Source: Candidatus Aenigmatarchaeota archaeon (GTDB lineage: Archaea; Aenigmatarchaeota; Aenigmatarchaeia; Aenigmatarchaeales; SZUA-1535). Taken from it: a DNA stretch of 14,365 nt. This document shows, one piece after another, positions 1 to 6,186 of the stretch. The stretch lies in assembly GCA_026985775.1 (NCBI GenBank), contig JALSPV010000036.1, positions 1 to 14,365 on the forward strand, read 5' to 3'. The notes below the pieces were generated by a model. It searched no databases. It was given only the letters and a program-made list of their open reading frames with translations, and was not told the DNA's origin. A program made the translations under genes and the position numbers. The number at the start of each line of letters is the position of its first letter. The stretch's first letter is position 1.

Positions 1-1
1 G

Positions 2-172
2 TTTGTTAGAAAGAAATTAAAACACAGAAAAACGCTTCATAGTTTAAAATTTGGAATAGCTTGTTCTTTCATGGCTGGTATACTTACACAGATTTTCTTC
101 AAAAACTTTTATGGTGCATTTTTCTTTTTTCTTGGTTTTTTCTCACATCTGGTTTTGGATAAGCTCTTATAG
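2..172 (+). CDS. C-terminal end of a DUF457/YdjM-like membrane protein (cut by window start)
   Basis: Reading frame 2 is open from the first bases to a TAG at 170-172, giving 56 C-terminal residues. The peptide has a His-Arg-Lys-Thr-Leu-His-Ser-Leu segment near its start. A hydrophobic, Phe-rich span follows, then a Gly-Phe-Phe-Ser-His-Leu-Val-Leu-Asp motif just before the end. An HR-x-x-x-HS motif followed after a membrane span by G-x-x-SH-x-x-x-D is the pattern I know from YdjM/DUF457 'membrane-bound metal-dependent hydrolases', where the His and Asp residues probably bind metal. The family match is from memory and rests on a short fragment. The stop codon is followed by an AT-rich gap with a TATA-like element, so this looks like the natural end of the gene. 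The substrate is unknown. Confidence 0.6.
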   Translation, partial: FVRKKLKHRKTLHSLKFGIACSFMAGILTQIFFKNFYGAFFFFLGFFSHLVLDKLL

Positions 173-178
173 TAAAGA

Positions 179-187
179 ATTAAAATT
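179..187 (+). promoter_or_regulatory. TATA-like element before the 208 gene
   Basis: An ATTAAAATT stretch is centred about 25 nt upstream of the ATG at 208. This spacing suits an archaeal TATA box driving a leaderless transcript. The region is AT-rich throughout, so the evidence is modest. Confidence 0.35.
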
Positions 188-207
188 TTTGCCTGAAATG
201 AAACAAT

Positions 208-708
208 ATGAAAATTATGAAGTTTGTTGAAAAACTTTGTAGGGAAAAAATAGATTTTAAACAAATGAGAAAATATGAAGAAAATGATGCAACCTTTTTA
301 GAACTCTATTCCCAAGAAGAAAACTCATCTTATCCATTTGCACAGATATCTCTCACGTATATAGAATATCCTCAACTATTTGAAATAAGATTGGGGTGGA
401 AAACACATTTGGAAATAGAAGGAATCAGCAAAATCTGCTATGATCCGAAAGGAAGCACCAACTATATTAAAGCTACTGAGGATGTAATAAAAAGAAAAAC
501 TTTAAATATAATAAATTGTTTAAGATATGAGTTCATAAGACGAAAGCTCGATGGACCTAAAATTTGCTATCAAAAAACCGATACTGGTTCTCTTAACTTT
601 GAAGTGGCAACATGGTTTATTCCCTTCTCAGACTTGCATTTATTGGAAGAACAAATTAAAGATGCTTTTGAAATACTTATCATGACACCATCAAAATTGA
701 AATTTTAA
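208..708 (+). CDS. Hypothetical protein, 166 aa
   Basis: I do not recognise this protein. It has no signal peptide or membrane segment, and the sequence mixes alpha and beta character: charged N-terminal helix, a middle part that alternates hydrophobic and polar residues (around residues 45-70), and a C-terminal helix rich in Leu, Ile and Glu. It contains four cysteines that do not form a metal-binding pair pattern. The ATG at 208 is preceded by a TATA-like element about 25 nt away. A second in-frame ATG three codons later is an equally possible start. It is in the same direction as the truncated DUF457-like gene 35 bp upstream and converges on the signal peptidase gene. The composition is more AT-rich than most of the window, and it may be a lineage-specific or acquired gene. 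Coding status is supported by length and a clean single frame only. Confidence 0.6.
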   Translation: MKIMKFVEKLCREKIDFKQMRKYEENDATFLELYSQEENSSYPFAQISLTYIEYPQLFEIRLGWKTHLEIEGISKICYDPKGSTNYIKATEDVIKRKTLNIINCLRYEFIRRKLDGPKICYQKTDTGSLNFEVATWFIPFSDLHLLEEQIKDAFEILIMTPSKLKF

Positions 709-759
709 CCTGACATTAGCTAAATCATAAATATTTTAAAGAAGAAGTTGTTTATTATA

Positions 760-1224
760 CTATAGATTATTTCCTTGTATGAAGAATGAAATCAGATCAG
801 TGAGTATCTTTTTTGGCCAACCAAGTGCTGGAAGCTTAAGTATGGCTTTTCCATACACGTATTTTCTTGGGATTTCGTTTTCACAACCTTTTATTTGCCA
901 TAAATTGTGGTCGCCTTTTGTTTCGAAAGTACCGTCTGGGTTTATTCTTATAACGCGATGAATTATTGGAGATGTAATAAGCCTTCCATAAGCATCTCTA
1001 CAACCTTTCTTTGCTGCATCAAAAACTATTACGTCTCCAACATGTATTTTACACCAGCCACATATAACCACTGCGTCTCCCGGATAAATGCTTGGTATCA
1101 TAGAATCAGAGAGCACAGCAACCACAGGCATTGGTGTGCCGAGAGCAACGCCTATTAGTTTGTAAAGAAGAAGTGCAAATATAGCGCCTGCTACAATATA
1201 TTTTGCTTCATCTTTTGCGCTCAT
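760..1224 (-). CDS. Signal peptidase I, archaeal/ER type (S26B)
   Basis: This membrane-anchored serine protease removes signal peptides from exported proteins on the outer face of the membrane. The 154-aa protein has one N-terminal transmembrane helix (about residues 9-30). The catalytic Ser41 lies in the SDSM motif, followed by Pro-Gly-Asp near residue 48. His89 (IIHRV) takes the place of the bacterial lysine, and the KGDHN motif around residues 103-107 supplies the Asp typical of the archaeal/ER class. Cys55 and Cys58 form a CxxC right after the catalytic region, with two more cysteines at 75 and 114. This is unusual for the family as I know it. The ATG is 2 nt after the DUF99 stop codon, and a GGAGG Shine-Dalgarno sequence lies inside the end of that gene. 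It is thus the last gene of the rpoL-DUF99 unit. Confidence 0.9.
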   Translation of the reverse strand: MSAKDEAKYIVAGAIFALLLYKLIGVALGTPMPVVAVLSDSMIPSIYPGDAVVICGWCKIHVGDVIVFDAAKKGCRDAYGRLITSPIIHRVIRINPDGTFETKGDHNLWQIKGCENEIPRKYVYGKAILKLPALGWPKKILTDLISFFIQGNNL

Positions 1225-1226
1225 TT

Positions 1227-1817
1227 TTAAGCCCTCCCGACAGATTCACCAAGTACAACGCCGGTTGCTATTAAATGCGCAACTCTCAGGGATTCTGGGA
1301 ATAAAGAAGTATAAACAGAAATTTTTATAATTTCCTTAGCTCTTTTAACAGAAATTCCTGCTCTCTGAAAATAAATTACACCTTTCATACCATCTTTTCT
1401 CTCTACGTTTACAGAATAGATTTTTCCAGCGTCTCTTACAACTTCAAACCTTTTTTCATAATTTGGTAGTTTTTTCATTGCAGCTAAGAATTCTTCCATT
1501 TTGGGTTTTTTCCGTAAAACTGCTACCACAGGAAGTGATACACGCTCTGAAAGCTCGCGAATATTCACCACATTGAATCCGGCATAAGTTATTCCATCCA
1601 GCATCATAACCCTTACATCTTTAAATTTGCTTTTTAGAAAAGCATCTGCGATTTTTTCGGTTGCATCAAATCCATCTACATTTACATATGTGCGCAGAAC
1701 TCCATCTATTTGCATATATCCGCGGAAAACACAACCTATAACAATGCATTTTTTGTTTCTCCTTGTAAAAGGCCCGTCATCCCAACCAAGTATTCTTATT
1801 TGCTTCTTTACCTGCAT
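1227..1817 (-). CDS. DUF99 / UPF0215 family protein (predicted endonuclease dU)
   Basis: This 196-aa protein matches the archaeal DUF99 family in order and spacing of motifs: an N-terminal ILGWDDGPF, a GCVFRG segment, a VDGFDATEKI segment near residue 50, LDGITYAGFNVV near residue 75, and a PVVAVLRKKP strand near residue 97. Domain databases, as I recall, name the family endonuclease dU, a nuclease acting on deoxyuridine-containing DNA. I cannot confirm activity from sequence. The acidic residues in the GWDD, VDG and LDG motifs are the obvious candidates for metal binding. It lies 21 nt downstream of rpoL and 2 nt upstream of the signal peptidase gene, so it is co-transcribed with both. No clear Shine-Dalgarno sequence precedes its ATG. 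Length is normal for the family. Confidence 0.85.
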   Translation of the reverse strand: MQVKKQIRILGWDDGPFTRRNKKCIVIGCVFRGYMQIDGVLRTYVNVDGFDATEKIADAFLKSKFKDVRVMMLDGITYAGFNVVNIRELSERVSLPVVAVLRKKPKMEEFLAAMKKLPNYEKRFEVVRDAGKIYSVNVERKDGMKGVIYFQRAGISVKRAKEIIKISVYTSLFPESLRVAHLIATGVVLGESVGRA

Positions 1818-1838
1818 AAAAATGAATAAAAAGGTGAC

Positions 1839-2096
1839 TTACTCCTTTGATACTCTTTCAAAATGTGCCTTAAACTCTTCAAGTACCGAAAGTGCTTCAT
1901 CTATTGATTTTAAAATTGTTTTTTGGGGATTCTTTCCGTAGACAACTATCTTTGGTTCGCTAAGAAATGGATGATCCCTAACAGCGGCCGCATCAGCATC
2001 TTTGCAAAAACCTGCTATTAAATGTGTTAGTGTCTCATCTCCTGGAAACTCTATTTCCAAAAGCTCGCTTTCTTTTTTTACAACCTTTATTGTCAT
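1839..2096 (-). CDS. rpoL: DNA-directed RNA polymerase subunit L (Rpo11)
   Basis: This 85-aa protein is the small assembly subunit of archaeal RNA polymerase. It pairs with subunit D (Rpo3) in the same way as the N-terminal domains of two bacterial alpha subunits, or eukaryotic Rpb11 with Rpb3. The sequence shows the EFPGDETLTHLIAG motif at residues 16-29, then the conserved RDHPF and PKIVVYGK segments, and a long C-terminal helix ending in charged residues. Length is normal for the family. It is the first gene of the unit rpoL-DUF99-signal peptidase. A TTTTAAAA TATA-like element preceded by a CGAAAA BRE-like stretch lies about 27 nt upstream of the ATG, which suggests a leaderless mRNA. Confidence 0.93.
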   Translation of the reverse strand: MTIKVVKKESELLEIEFPGDETLTHLIAGFCKDADAAAVRDHPFLSEPKIVVYGKNPQKTILKSIDEALSVLEEFKAHFERVSKE

Positions 2097-2119
2097 GCTA
2101 AGGTAAAGGGTGAAAACAC

Positions 2120-2134
2120 TTTTAAAATTTTCGG
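2120..2134 (-). promoter_or_regulatory. BRE/TATA promoter of rpoL
   Basis: On the minus strand this reads CCGAAAATTTTAAAA: a BRE-like CGAAAA directly before a TTTTAAAA TATA-like core. The core is centred about 27 nt upstream of the rpoL ATG, so transcription should start at or next to the start codon. It separates the rpoL unit from the coiled-coil genes upstream. Confidence 0.6.
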
Positions 2135-2158
2135 ATATTATGAATGAAAAATTCGTTT

Positions 2159-2716
2159 TTATTCTATCACCACTGGTTCTCGGGAAAGGAGAAGTCTGAA
2201 TTCTCTTTCAATTTCCAAGAACTTTTTTTCAAGTTCCATCATCTTCTGCGTAGTTTCTTTTACAGTGCTTTCTACTTTTATCTGGTTTTCTTTGAGAACT
2301 GTATTTTTGAAGCTTATAAGATCATCCTTGAGAAGTGTAAATTCTCGAATGGATTTTTCGAGCTCTGTTTTCATCGTGAAAACCGCTGAGAAATCCTTTT
2401 TTATATCTTCAAAATATTTTTTGACTTTTTTTTCTAAATTCACCATAAAATTTTCAATACTTTTAATTTCATTTTCGAGTTTTTTTATTCTTTCTTCAAG
2501 AAATCTTTCTTTTTCTATAACTTTGTTGATTTCATATATCTTTTTTTCAATATCAGAAATTTTTGATTTAATATCAAAAAGGCTGTGTTCTATTAATTTT
2601 GTTTCTGCTGTTGTTTTTTCAAGTTCTCTTTCCATTCTTTCAGAGAGTTTTTTCTCTAAGATCTTCATAAGTTGTTCGGAATATTCCGAAAGATTTTTTC
2701 TCTCAAAACCATTCAT
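2159..2716 (-). CDS. Coiled-coil protein 3 of the COG2433 cluster
   Basis: I recognise no family. The 185 residues are almost entirely Lys/Glu-rich heptad repeats, with hydrophobic residues at regular 3-4 spacing from about residue 10 to 175. One short break (about residues 55-65) may be a hinge. There are no cysteines, no signal peptide and no membrane segment, so it should be a cytosolic rod. The ATG overlaps the stop of the preceding gene by ATGA. A GGTGGAG Shine-Dalgarno sequence lies 5 nt upstream of the ATG. Both features suggest translational coupling with coiled-coil protein 2. It is the last gene of the unit. Serine- and phenylalanine-rich open frames on the opposite strand are shadows of the Lys/Glu codons. 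A tether or scaffold role is only inference. Confidence 0.75.
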   Translation of the reverse strand: MNGFERKNLSEYSEQLMKILEKKLSERMERELEKTTAETKLIEHSLFDIKSKISDIEKKIYEINKVIEKERFLEERIKKLENEIKSIENFMVNLEKKVKKYFEDIKKDFSAVFTMKTELEKSIREFTLLKDDLISFKNTVLKENQIKVESTVKETTQKMMELEKKFLEIEREFRLLLSREPVVIE

Positions 2717-3057
2717 ATACTCTCCACCAATTGTTTGAAAATCTCTCCAAGTTTTTCAGAAAATATTCTTATTTCATTTACCTCTTTTTTAAGCTCTTCC
2801 ATTTCTTTTTGGATTTTTTCACAAATTTGAAAATTATAGTTGCCTATCTTTTTTTCTATACTTTCAACTCTTTTTTGCGTATTTTCTATAAGAGGGAGTA
2901 ACTTTTCATCTAAGCTTTTTGTGAACTTTTCGAGATCAGTTACTCTTTTTTCTATCTTGCTTATTTTTTCTTCTATTTCTGATCTCGATTTTGATTTTTC
3001 TTCTATTTTTTCAACTCTTTCTGTTATTTCCTTAAGTAAAGACTCAAGTTCGTTCAT
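2713..3057 (-). CDS. Coiled-coil protein 2 of the COG2433 cluster
   Basis: This 114-aa protein has no family I recognise. It is built from heptads rich in Lys, Glu, Ile and Leu (roughly residues 4-60 and 75-112), split by a segment around residues 68-78 that contains Gly-Asn-Tyr-Asn and the only cysteine. The split suggests two helices able to fold back as an antiparallel hairpin. Its ATG lies 14 nt inside the end of coiled-coil gene 1. A strong GGTGGTGGAG Shine-Dalgarno tract sits 4 nt before the ATG. Its stop overlaps the start of gene 3 by ATGA. The start is therefore well supported, and the three genes are probably made in linked amounts. Confidence 0.75.
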   Translation of the reverse strand: MNELESLLKEITERVEKIEEKSKSRSEIEEKISKIEKRVTDLEKFTKSLDEKLLPLIENTQKRVESIEKKIGNYNFQICEKIQKEMEELKKEVNEIRIFSEKLGEIFKQLVESI

Positions 3058-3460
3058 AAAGCTCCACCACCCTTTTTAATGTTTTCGCAAAAGATTTAAT
3101 ATGTTTAATAATATTGTCTACTTCATCTTTTAAATTTTCCATATTTCTCTTTATTTTTTTTATACGTCCCTCTAAAGTTTCTATTCTGTTATAAATTTCT
3201 TCTATTTCTGGTTGAAGCGTTGTTGAAAGACCTCCAACCTGAATGTTATTAAGAAATTTATTGAGTTTGATCATTTCAAGTCTCGTAAGCATTTGCAGAT
3301 CTTCAAGTTCATTTACTCTTTCTTCCAGCTCTTCAATCTTTTTTCTTTCAGTATCTTCCTTTTCTATTCGCTCTATTATTTCAGAAAGCGCAGATTCAAT
3401 CTTTTTTATTTTTCTATCTAGCCTTTCTACATCTTTACACAGTTCTTTCATATTATTCAT
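3044..3460 (-). CDS. Coiled-coil protein 1 of the COG2433 cluster
   Basis: This 138-aa protein is not a family I recognise. Two coiled-coil stretches (about residues 3-70 and 82-135) flank a short non-helical linker around residues 73-82, which contains Gly-Gly-Leu-Ser-Thr-Thr and a Pro. It is cytosolic by appearance. It starts 21 nt downstream of the COG2433 gene stop and overlaps coiled-coil gene 2 by 14 nt. Two ATGs (first and fourth codons) are possible starts, and neither has a good Shine-Dalgarno sequence. No promoter is evident in the short gap, so it is probably co-transcribed with the RuvC-like gene. Confidence 0.72.
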   Translation of the reverse strand: MNNMKELCKDVERLDRKIKKIESALSEIIERIEKEDTERKKIEELEERVNELEDLQMLTRLEMIKLNKFLNNIQVGGLSTTLQPEIEEIYNRIETLEGRIKKIKRNMENLKDEVDNIIKHIKSFAKTLKRVVELYERT

Positions 3461-3481
3461 AACTCTATTTTTTCTTTTTAT

Positions 3482-4678
3482 TCATAAAAATCTTCTCTTG
3501 TAGCTTTCGAGCCATTTTAAGAAGCTTTTTCTCTTCTCCTCTTTTACAATCCTTTCAAGATACCCACTATTTATTGCAAAAAACTCTGAAAATTCAACAA
3601 GCTTATCTTTTATTTCATCTTTGGGGATTACCATAACTCCGCTCTCTTCAAGAATTTCTCTTTCTTCTTCTCCAAACTCTCCTATTACGGCACGTGGTTT
3701 TAAAGCGGCGAGATATTTTGCAAGTGTTTTCCCTCTGCATGGTGCATGAAAATAAAGCACCTTGTTAAAAACTCTGAAAGAATTTTTTACGCTTTCCAAA
3801 CATTCTCTTGAAAATGTTTCAATCTTTATCACTGGTATCATTCCTTTTGCTTCTATGTATTTTTCCTCTTCAAGGAGTTTTACCTTTTTTTCCAGTTGTT
3901 GTCTAATTTCTTTCTCCTTTTCAAGTTCCTTTCTCAAATTTCTTATGAGATTTTCCCTGAACTCTATTTCTTTATCTCTCAAAACAATCTCTCTTATTTC
4001 TTTACTTTCTTCTAATCTTTCCCTTAAAAGAATTCTTTTCTGCTCTTCAAGTTCCTTAACTCGCTTTTCAAGTTTTCTTATATACTCCTGTGCAACCTCA
4101 AGCTTTCTTTGAAGTGCTTCAATTTCTTCTCGTAAAGCATCTCTTTTTCTAACGTGTTTGCTTTCCACTTTGTGTTGTTTTGCAGAGAGCCTTATTTCCA
4201 TAGTTTTCCCAAGAATTTTTTCAAGAGCCTCAGAAAGATTACTGGCCTCTCCTTTAAGAATGAGTTCTTTTATCTTTTCGGAGTGATGTTCGAGCTTCAT
4301 GTTTTTGAGAATGTTATCTATCCTTGCGAATTTTTTTGAGTGTTTTTTGAAAAAATACACACATGCTGCTATTGCATCTCTTTCATGTGCATTTCTTGGT
4401 TTGAACTGTGCGGAAAATTCTTTCTTTTCCTTTACCTTCAAATCTTCATCAGGAGCATAAACAAAAGCCCCTAATGTTGAGGCAATCTCTTCAACAAGTT
4501 TCGGAATACTTTTTTTGTCTGTGCAAATAACAATTGGTGAACCATATTCAAGAATTTTTCTTATCACTTCGGCTTTGCCCATTCCTTTTTTTGAGAATAC
4601 ACCAAGAAAATTTCCATTCAGAGTAAAGACCGCAATAGCAGTTGTAATTCCTGGATCTATACCAACAACAGTTTTCAT
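3482..4678 (-). CDS. COG2433/DUF460 family protein: RuvC-like RNase H fold plus coiled coil
   Basis: The N-terminal part (residues 1-110) is a RuvC/YqgF-like RNase H fold. GIDPGIT has Asp8 at the usual first metal position, VICTDKK has Asp54, a YAPDEDL segment follows, and HERDAIAA (98-105) carries the acidic residues expected at the last active-site strand. This pattern is that of the archaeal DUF460/COG2433 family, annotated as a possible nuclease. Residues about 150-285 are a long Lys/Glu-rich coiled coil. The C-terminal 110 residues form a globular domain with GKTLAKYLAALKPRAVIGEF and end in a basic helix. At 398 aa it is shorter than family members I recall, which often exceed 600 aa. 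It heads a unit with three coiled-coil genes. Its substrate is unknown. The ATG follows a TATA-like box by about 27 nt. Confidence 0.85.
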   Translation of the reverse strand: MKTVVGIDPGITTAIAVFTLNGNFLGVFSKKGMGKAEVIRKILEYGSPIVICTDKKSIPKLVEEIASTLGAFVYAPDEDLKVKEKKEFSAQFKPRNAHERDAIAACVYFFKKHSKKFARIDNILKNMKLEHHSEKIKELILKGEASNLSEALEKILGKTMEIRLSAKQHKVESKHVRKRDALREEIEALQRKLEVAQEYIRKLEKRVKELEEQKRILLRERLEESKEIREIVLRDKEIEFRENLIRNLRKELEKEKEIRQQLEKKVKLLEEEKYIEAKGMIPVIKIETFSRECLESVKNSFRVFNKVLYFHAPCRGKTLAKYLAALKPRAVIGEFGEEEREILEESGVMVIPKDEIKDKLVEFSEFFAINSGYLERIVKEEKRKSFLKWLESYKRRFL

Positions 4679-4684
4679 AAGATT

Positions 4685-4692
4685 CTTAAAAT
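4685..4692 (+). promoter_or_regulatory. TATA-like element for the 4717 gene
   Basis: CTTAAAAT is centred about 28 nt upstream of the ATG at 4717, which fits leaderless transcription. It lies within the 38-bp gap shared with the divergent COG2433 gene. A second AT-rich box at 4701-4709 is only about 12 nt from the ATG, too close to serve this gene. Confidence 0.45.
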
Positions 4693-4700
4693 CTTAAGAG

Positions 4701-4709
4701 AAATATAAA
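4701..4709 (-). promoter_or_regulatory. TATA box of the COG2433-coiled-coil unit
   Basis: On the minus strand this reads TTTATATTT, centred about 27 nt upstream of the ATG at 4678. That is ideal spacing for a leaderless archaeal mRNA. Confidence 0.6.
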
Positions 4710-4716
4710 TAAACAT

Positions 4717-5013
4717 ATGGAAAGATTTCCAGATGAAGTTATTACAGTTTCCAAACGCGGAAAAAGAGAAGTGCGCGTTCTCGTGGATAGGGGAAGATAT
4801 ATAAGATACGAGTACTTAGATCCTGTAACAGGAAAGAAAAGCGAAAATAAGGTAAAGCTCGTGTTACTTACAGAAGATGGAAAGCAAGAGGAATATTTTA
4901 TAATTCCACTAAAACAGGAAGGTAAATTTCTTTTGCTAAAAGCAGAAGTAAAGGGAAACAGAAAAATATGGGATGAGAAAAAGAAAAAAGCAGTAGACCT
5001 TTTCGAATTTTAA
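4717..5013 (+). CDS. Hypothetical small basic protein, 98 aa
   Basis: I do not recognise this protein. It is rich in Lys, Arg, Glu and beta-branched residues and alternates polar and hydrophobic positions, so it should be a small all-beta or mostly beta domain. Residues 10-50 could form a curved sheet with a turn at DPVTGK (about residues 36-41), and residues 55-80 a second hairpin. There are no cysteines, no signal peptide and no membrane segment. It is divergent from the COG2433 gene across a 38-bp intergenic region, and 54 bp upstream of a small membrane-protein gene that has its own TATA box. A nucleic-acid-binding role would suit the basic beta-rich composition but is a guess. Confidence 0.65.
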   Translation: MERFPDEVITVSKRGKREVRVLVDRGRYIRYEYLDPVTGKKSENKVKLVLLTEDGKQEEYFIIPLKQEGKFLLLKAEVKGNRKIWDEKKKKAVDLFEF

Positions 5014-5036
5014 AGCGAAAGGCTAAAACTTAAAAA

Positions 5037-5045
5037 CTTTATATT
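5037..5045 (+). promoter_or_regulatory. TATA box of the 5068 gene
   Basis: CTTTATATT is centred about 27 nt upstream of the ATG at 5068. This decides the start, because an in-frame TTG at 5053 would lie upstream of the expected transcription start. Confidence 0.55.
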
Positions 5046-5067
5046 CTTCTACTTGAGAAAACATTAT

Positions 5068-5325
5068 ATGGCAAACGTAACAGTCAAAAGGTTTGACGTG
5101 ATACCAACCTCATTAACAATAGCGACAGTTACAGCAATCTTAGGTTTGATTCAGGGATTGGTTGTAATGATTTTGGGAGCAACAATAGGTGGAATAGGCA
5201 TTATGACAGTGATTATAGGAGTAATAGGAGGATTTATCATCGGATTTATAGGAACGGCTATATTTTGCATAATCTACAATTTAGTGGCAGACAAAACAGG
5301 CGGGGTTCGATTTAAATCAGAATAA
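5068..5325 (+). CDS. Small two-helix membrane protein (DUF3566-like)
   Basis: This 85-aa protein has a short polar N-terminus (MANVTVKRFDV) and two hydrophobic segments rich in Gly, Ile and Val, about residues 14-40 and 44-70. It ends with an IIYNLVADKTGGVRF motif. A small archaeal membrane-protein family with two helices and a terminal 'YN-x-(L/I)-(A/V)...GG-(I/V)' motif is commonly annotated as DUF3566-like. I make the match from memory. The glycine-rich helices suggest tight helix packing or oligomer formation. I chose ATG 5068 over TTG 5053 because of the TATA spacing. Function is unknown. It converges on mscS, with only 24 bp between the two stop codons. Confidence 0.7.
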   Translation: MANVTVKRFDVIPTSLTIATVTAILGLIQGLVVMILGATIGGIGIMTVIIGVIGGFIIGFIGTAIFCIIYNLVADKTGGVRFKSE

Positions 5326-5349
5326 CCCAATTAGGACAGGCTTTTATTA

Positions 5350-6186
5350 TTACTTTTTATTTTTCTTTTTTGAAGAAATTTCTAATTTATTTGCAAACCA
5401 CACAACACGCTGCGGGAACGGTATTTCAATACCATTTTCTTCAAGTCTTTTTTTGATTTTCCACAAAAGCTCTGTTTTCACACTGTACCATACTTTAGTT
5501 GGTGCCCATACCTTAACACGTATGTTCACAGAACTATCTCCAAGTTCTTCTACAAAAATTTGTGATGCAGGGTTTTTAAGTGCGAAGGGATGCGCTTCAA
5601 CGACATTTTTAATTACTTCTATTGCCTTTTCAGCATCATCTGCATAGGATATGCCAATAAGGTATTCAAATCTTCTTACAGGATGCGCAACTAAATTTGT
5701 TATGTTTGAGGTAAAGATTTTTTCATTCGGTATTCTTACGTAAAGACCGTCGTAAGTCCTCACTACAGTGGAAAGTATGTGAATATCTTCCACAAACCCA
5801 GAGATATCACCCACGCTTATTTGGTCACCTATTTTGATAGGCCTTTCAAAGAGGAGAAAAACACCAGAAATAAAATTACCCACAGCACTTTTGCTGGCAA
5901 AACCAACGGCAACTCCTATTATCCCGCCCGCAACAAGCAGTCCAGAAAGTTCTATTCCAAGCTTGCTCAATGCTGAGATACACGCAATTATCACAATACC
6001 GTAATAAACTATTTTGCTTGTAAGCTCAAGTGTTTCTTTGCTAAGCTTTTCCTTAAAGCTTCTTCTCAAATAAATCACAACAATTTTTGCAATAATTACA
6101 CCGACTATTATAATCAAAGCAGCTTCAACTATCTTCCATGCATTCAAAGCGAATGCAGGTATTCCACTTACGTTACTCTCGCTCAT
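5350..6186 (-). CDS. Small-conductance mechanosensitive channel, MscS family
   Basis: This 278-aa channel opens under membrane tension and releases small solutes after osmotic downshock. Three transmembrane helices are visible: about residues 17-40, 57-74 and 80-113. The pore-lining third helix has the Gly/Ala pattern GVAVGFASKSAVGNFISG, followed by the family signature FERPIKIGD (114-121), then a cytoplasmic beta domain with RIPN and NITNL. The alpha/beta cap ends in GIEIPFPQRVV. The C-terminus is a short lysine-rich tail. Length is typical of minimal MscS channels. It overlaps the DUF432 stop by ATGA, with a strong GGAGG Shine-Dalgarno sequence 7 nt upstream. The two proteins are therefore translationally coupled. 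Confidence 0.93.
   Translation of the reverse strand: MSESNVSGIPAFALNAWKIVEAALIIIVGVIIAKIVVIYLRRSFKEKLSKETLELTSKIVYYGIVIIACISALSKLGIELSGLLVAGGIIGVAVGFASKSAVGNFISGVFLLFERPIKIGDQISVGDISGFVEDIHILSTVVRTYDGLYVRIPNEKIFTSNITNLVAHPVRRFEYLIGISYADDAEKAIEVIKNVVEAHPFALKNPASQIFVEELGDSSVNIRVKVWAPTKVWYSVKTELLWKIKKRLEENGIEIPFPQRVVWFANKLEISSKKKNKK

Noticed and set aside
3465..3485. Tiny minus-strand ORF (MNKKKK) with ATG overlapping the COG2433 stop codon
   Set aside because: Six codons in an A-rich spacer and no ribosome site. More likely chance.
2144..3503. Several plus-strand frames rich in Ser and Phe
   Set aside because: They are the complement of Lys/Glu codons in the coiled-coil genes, a known artefact.
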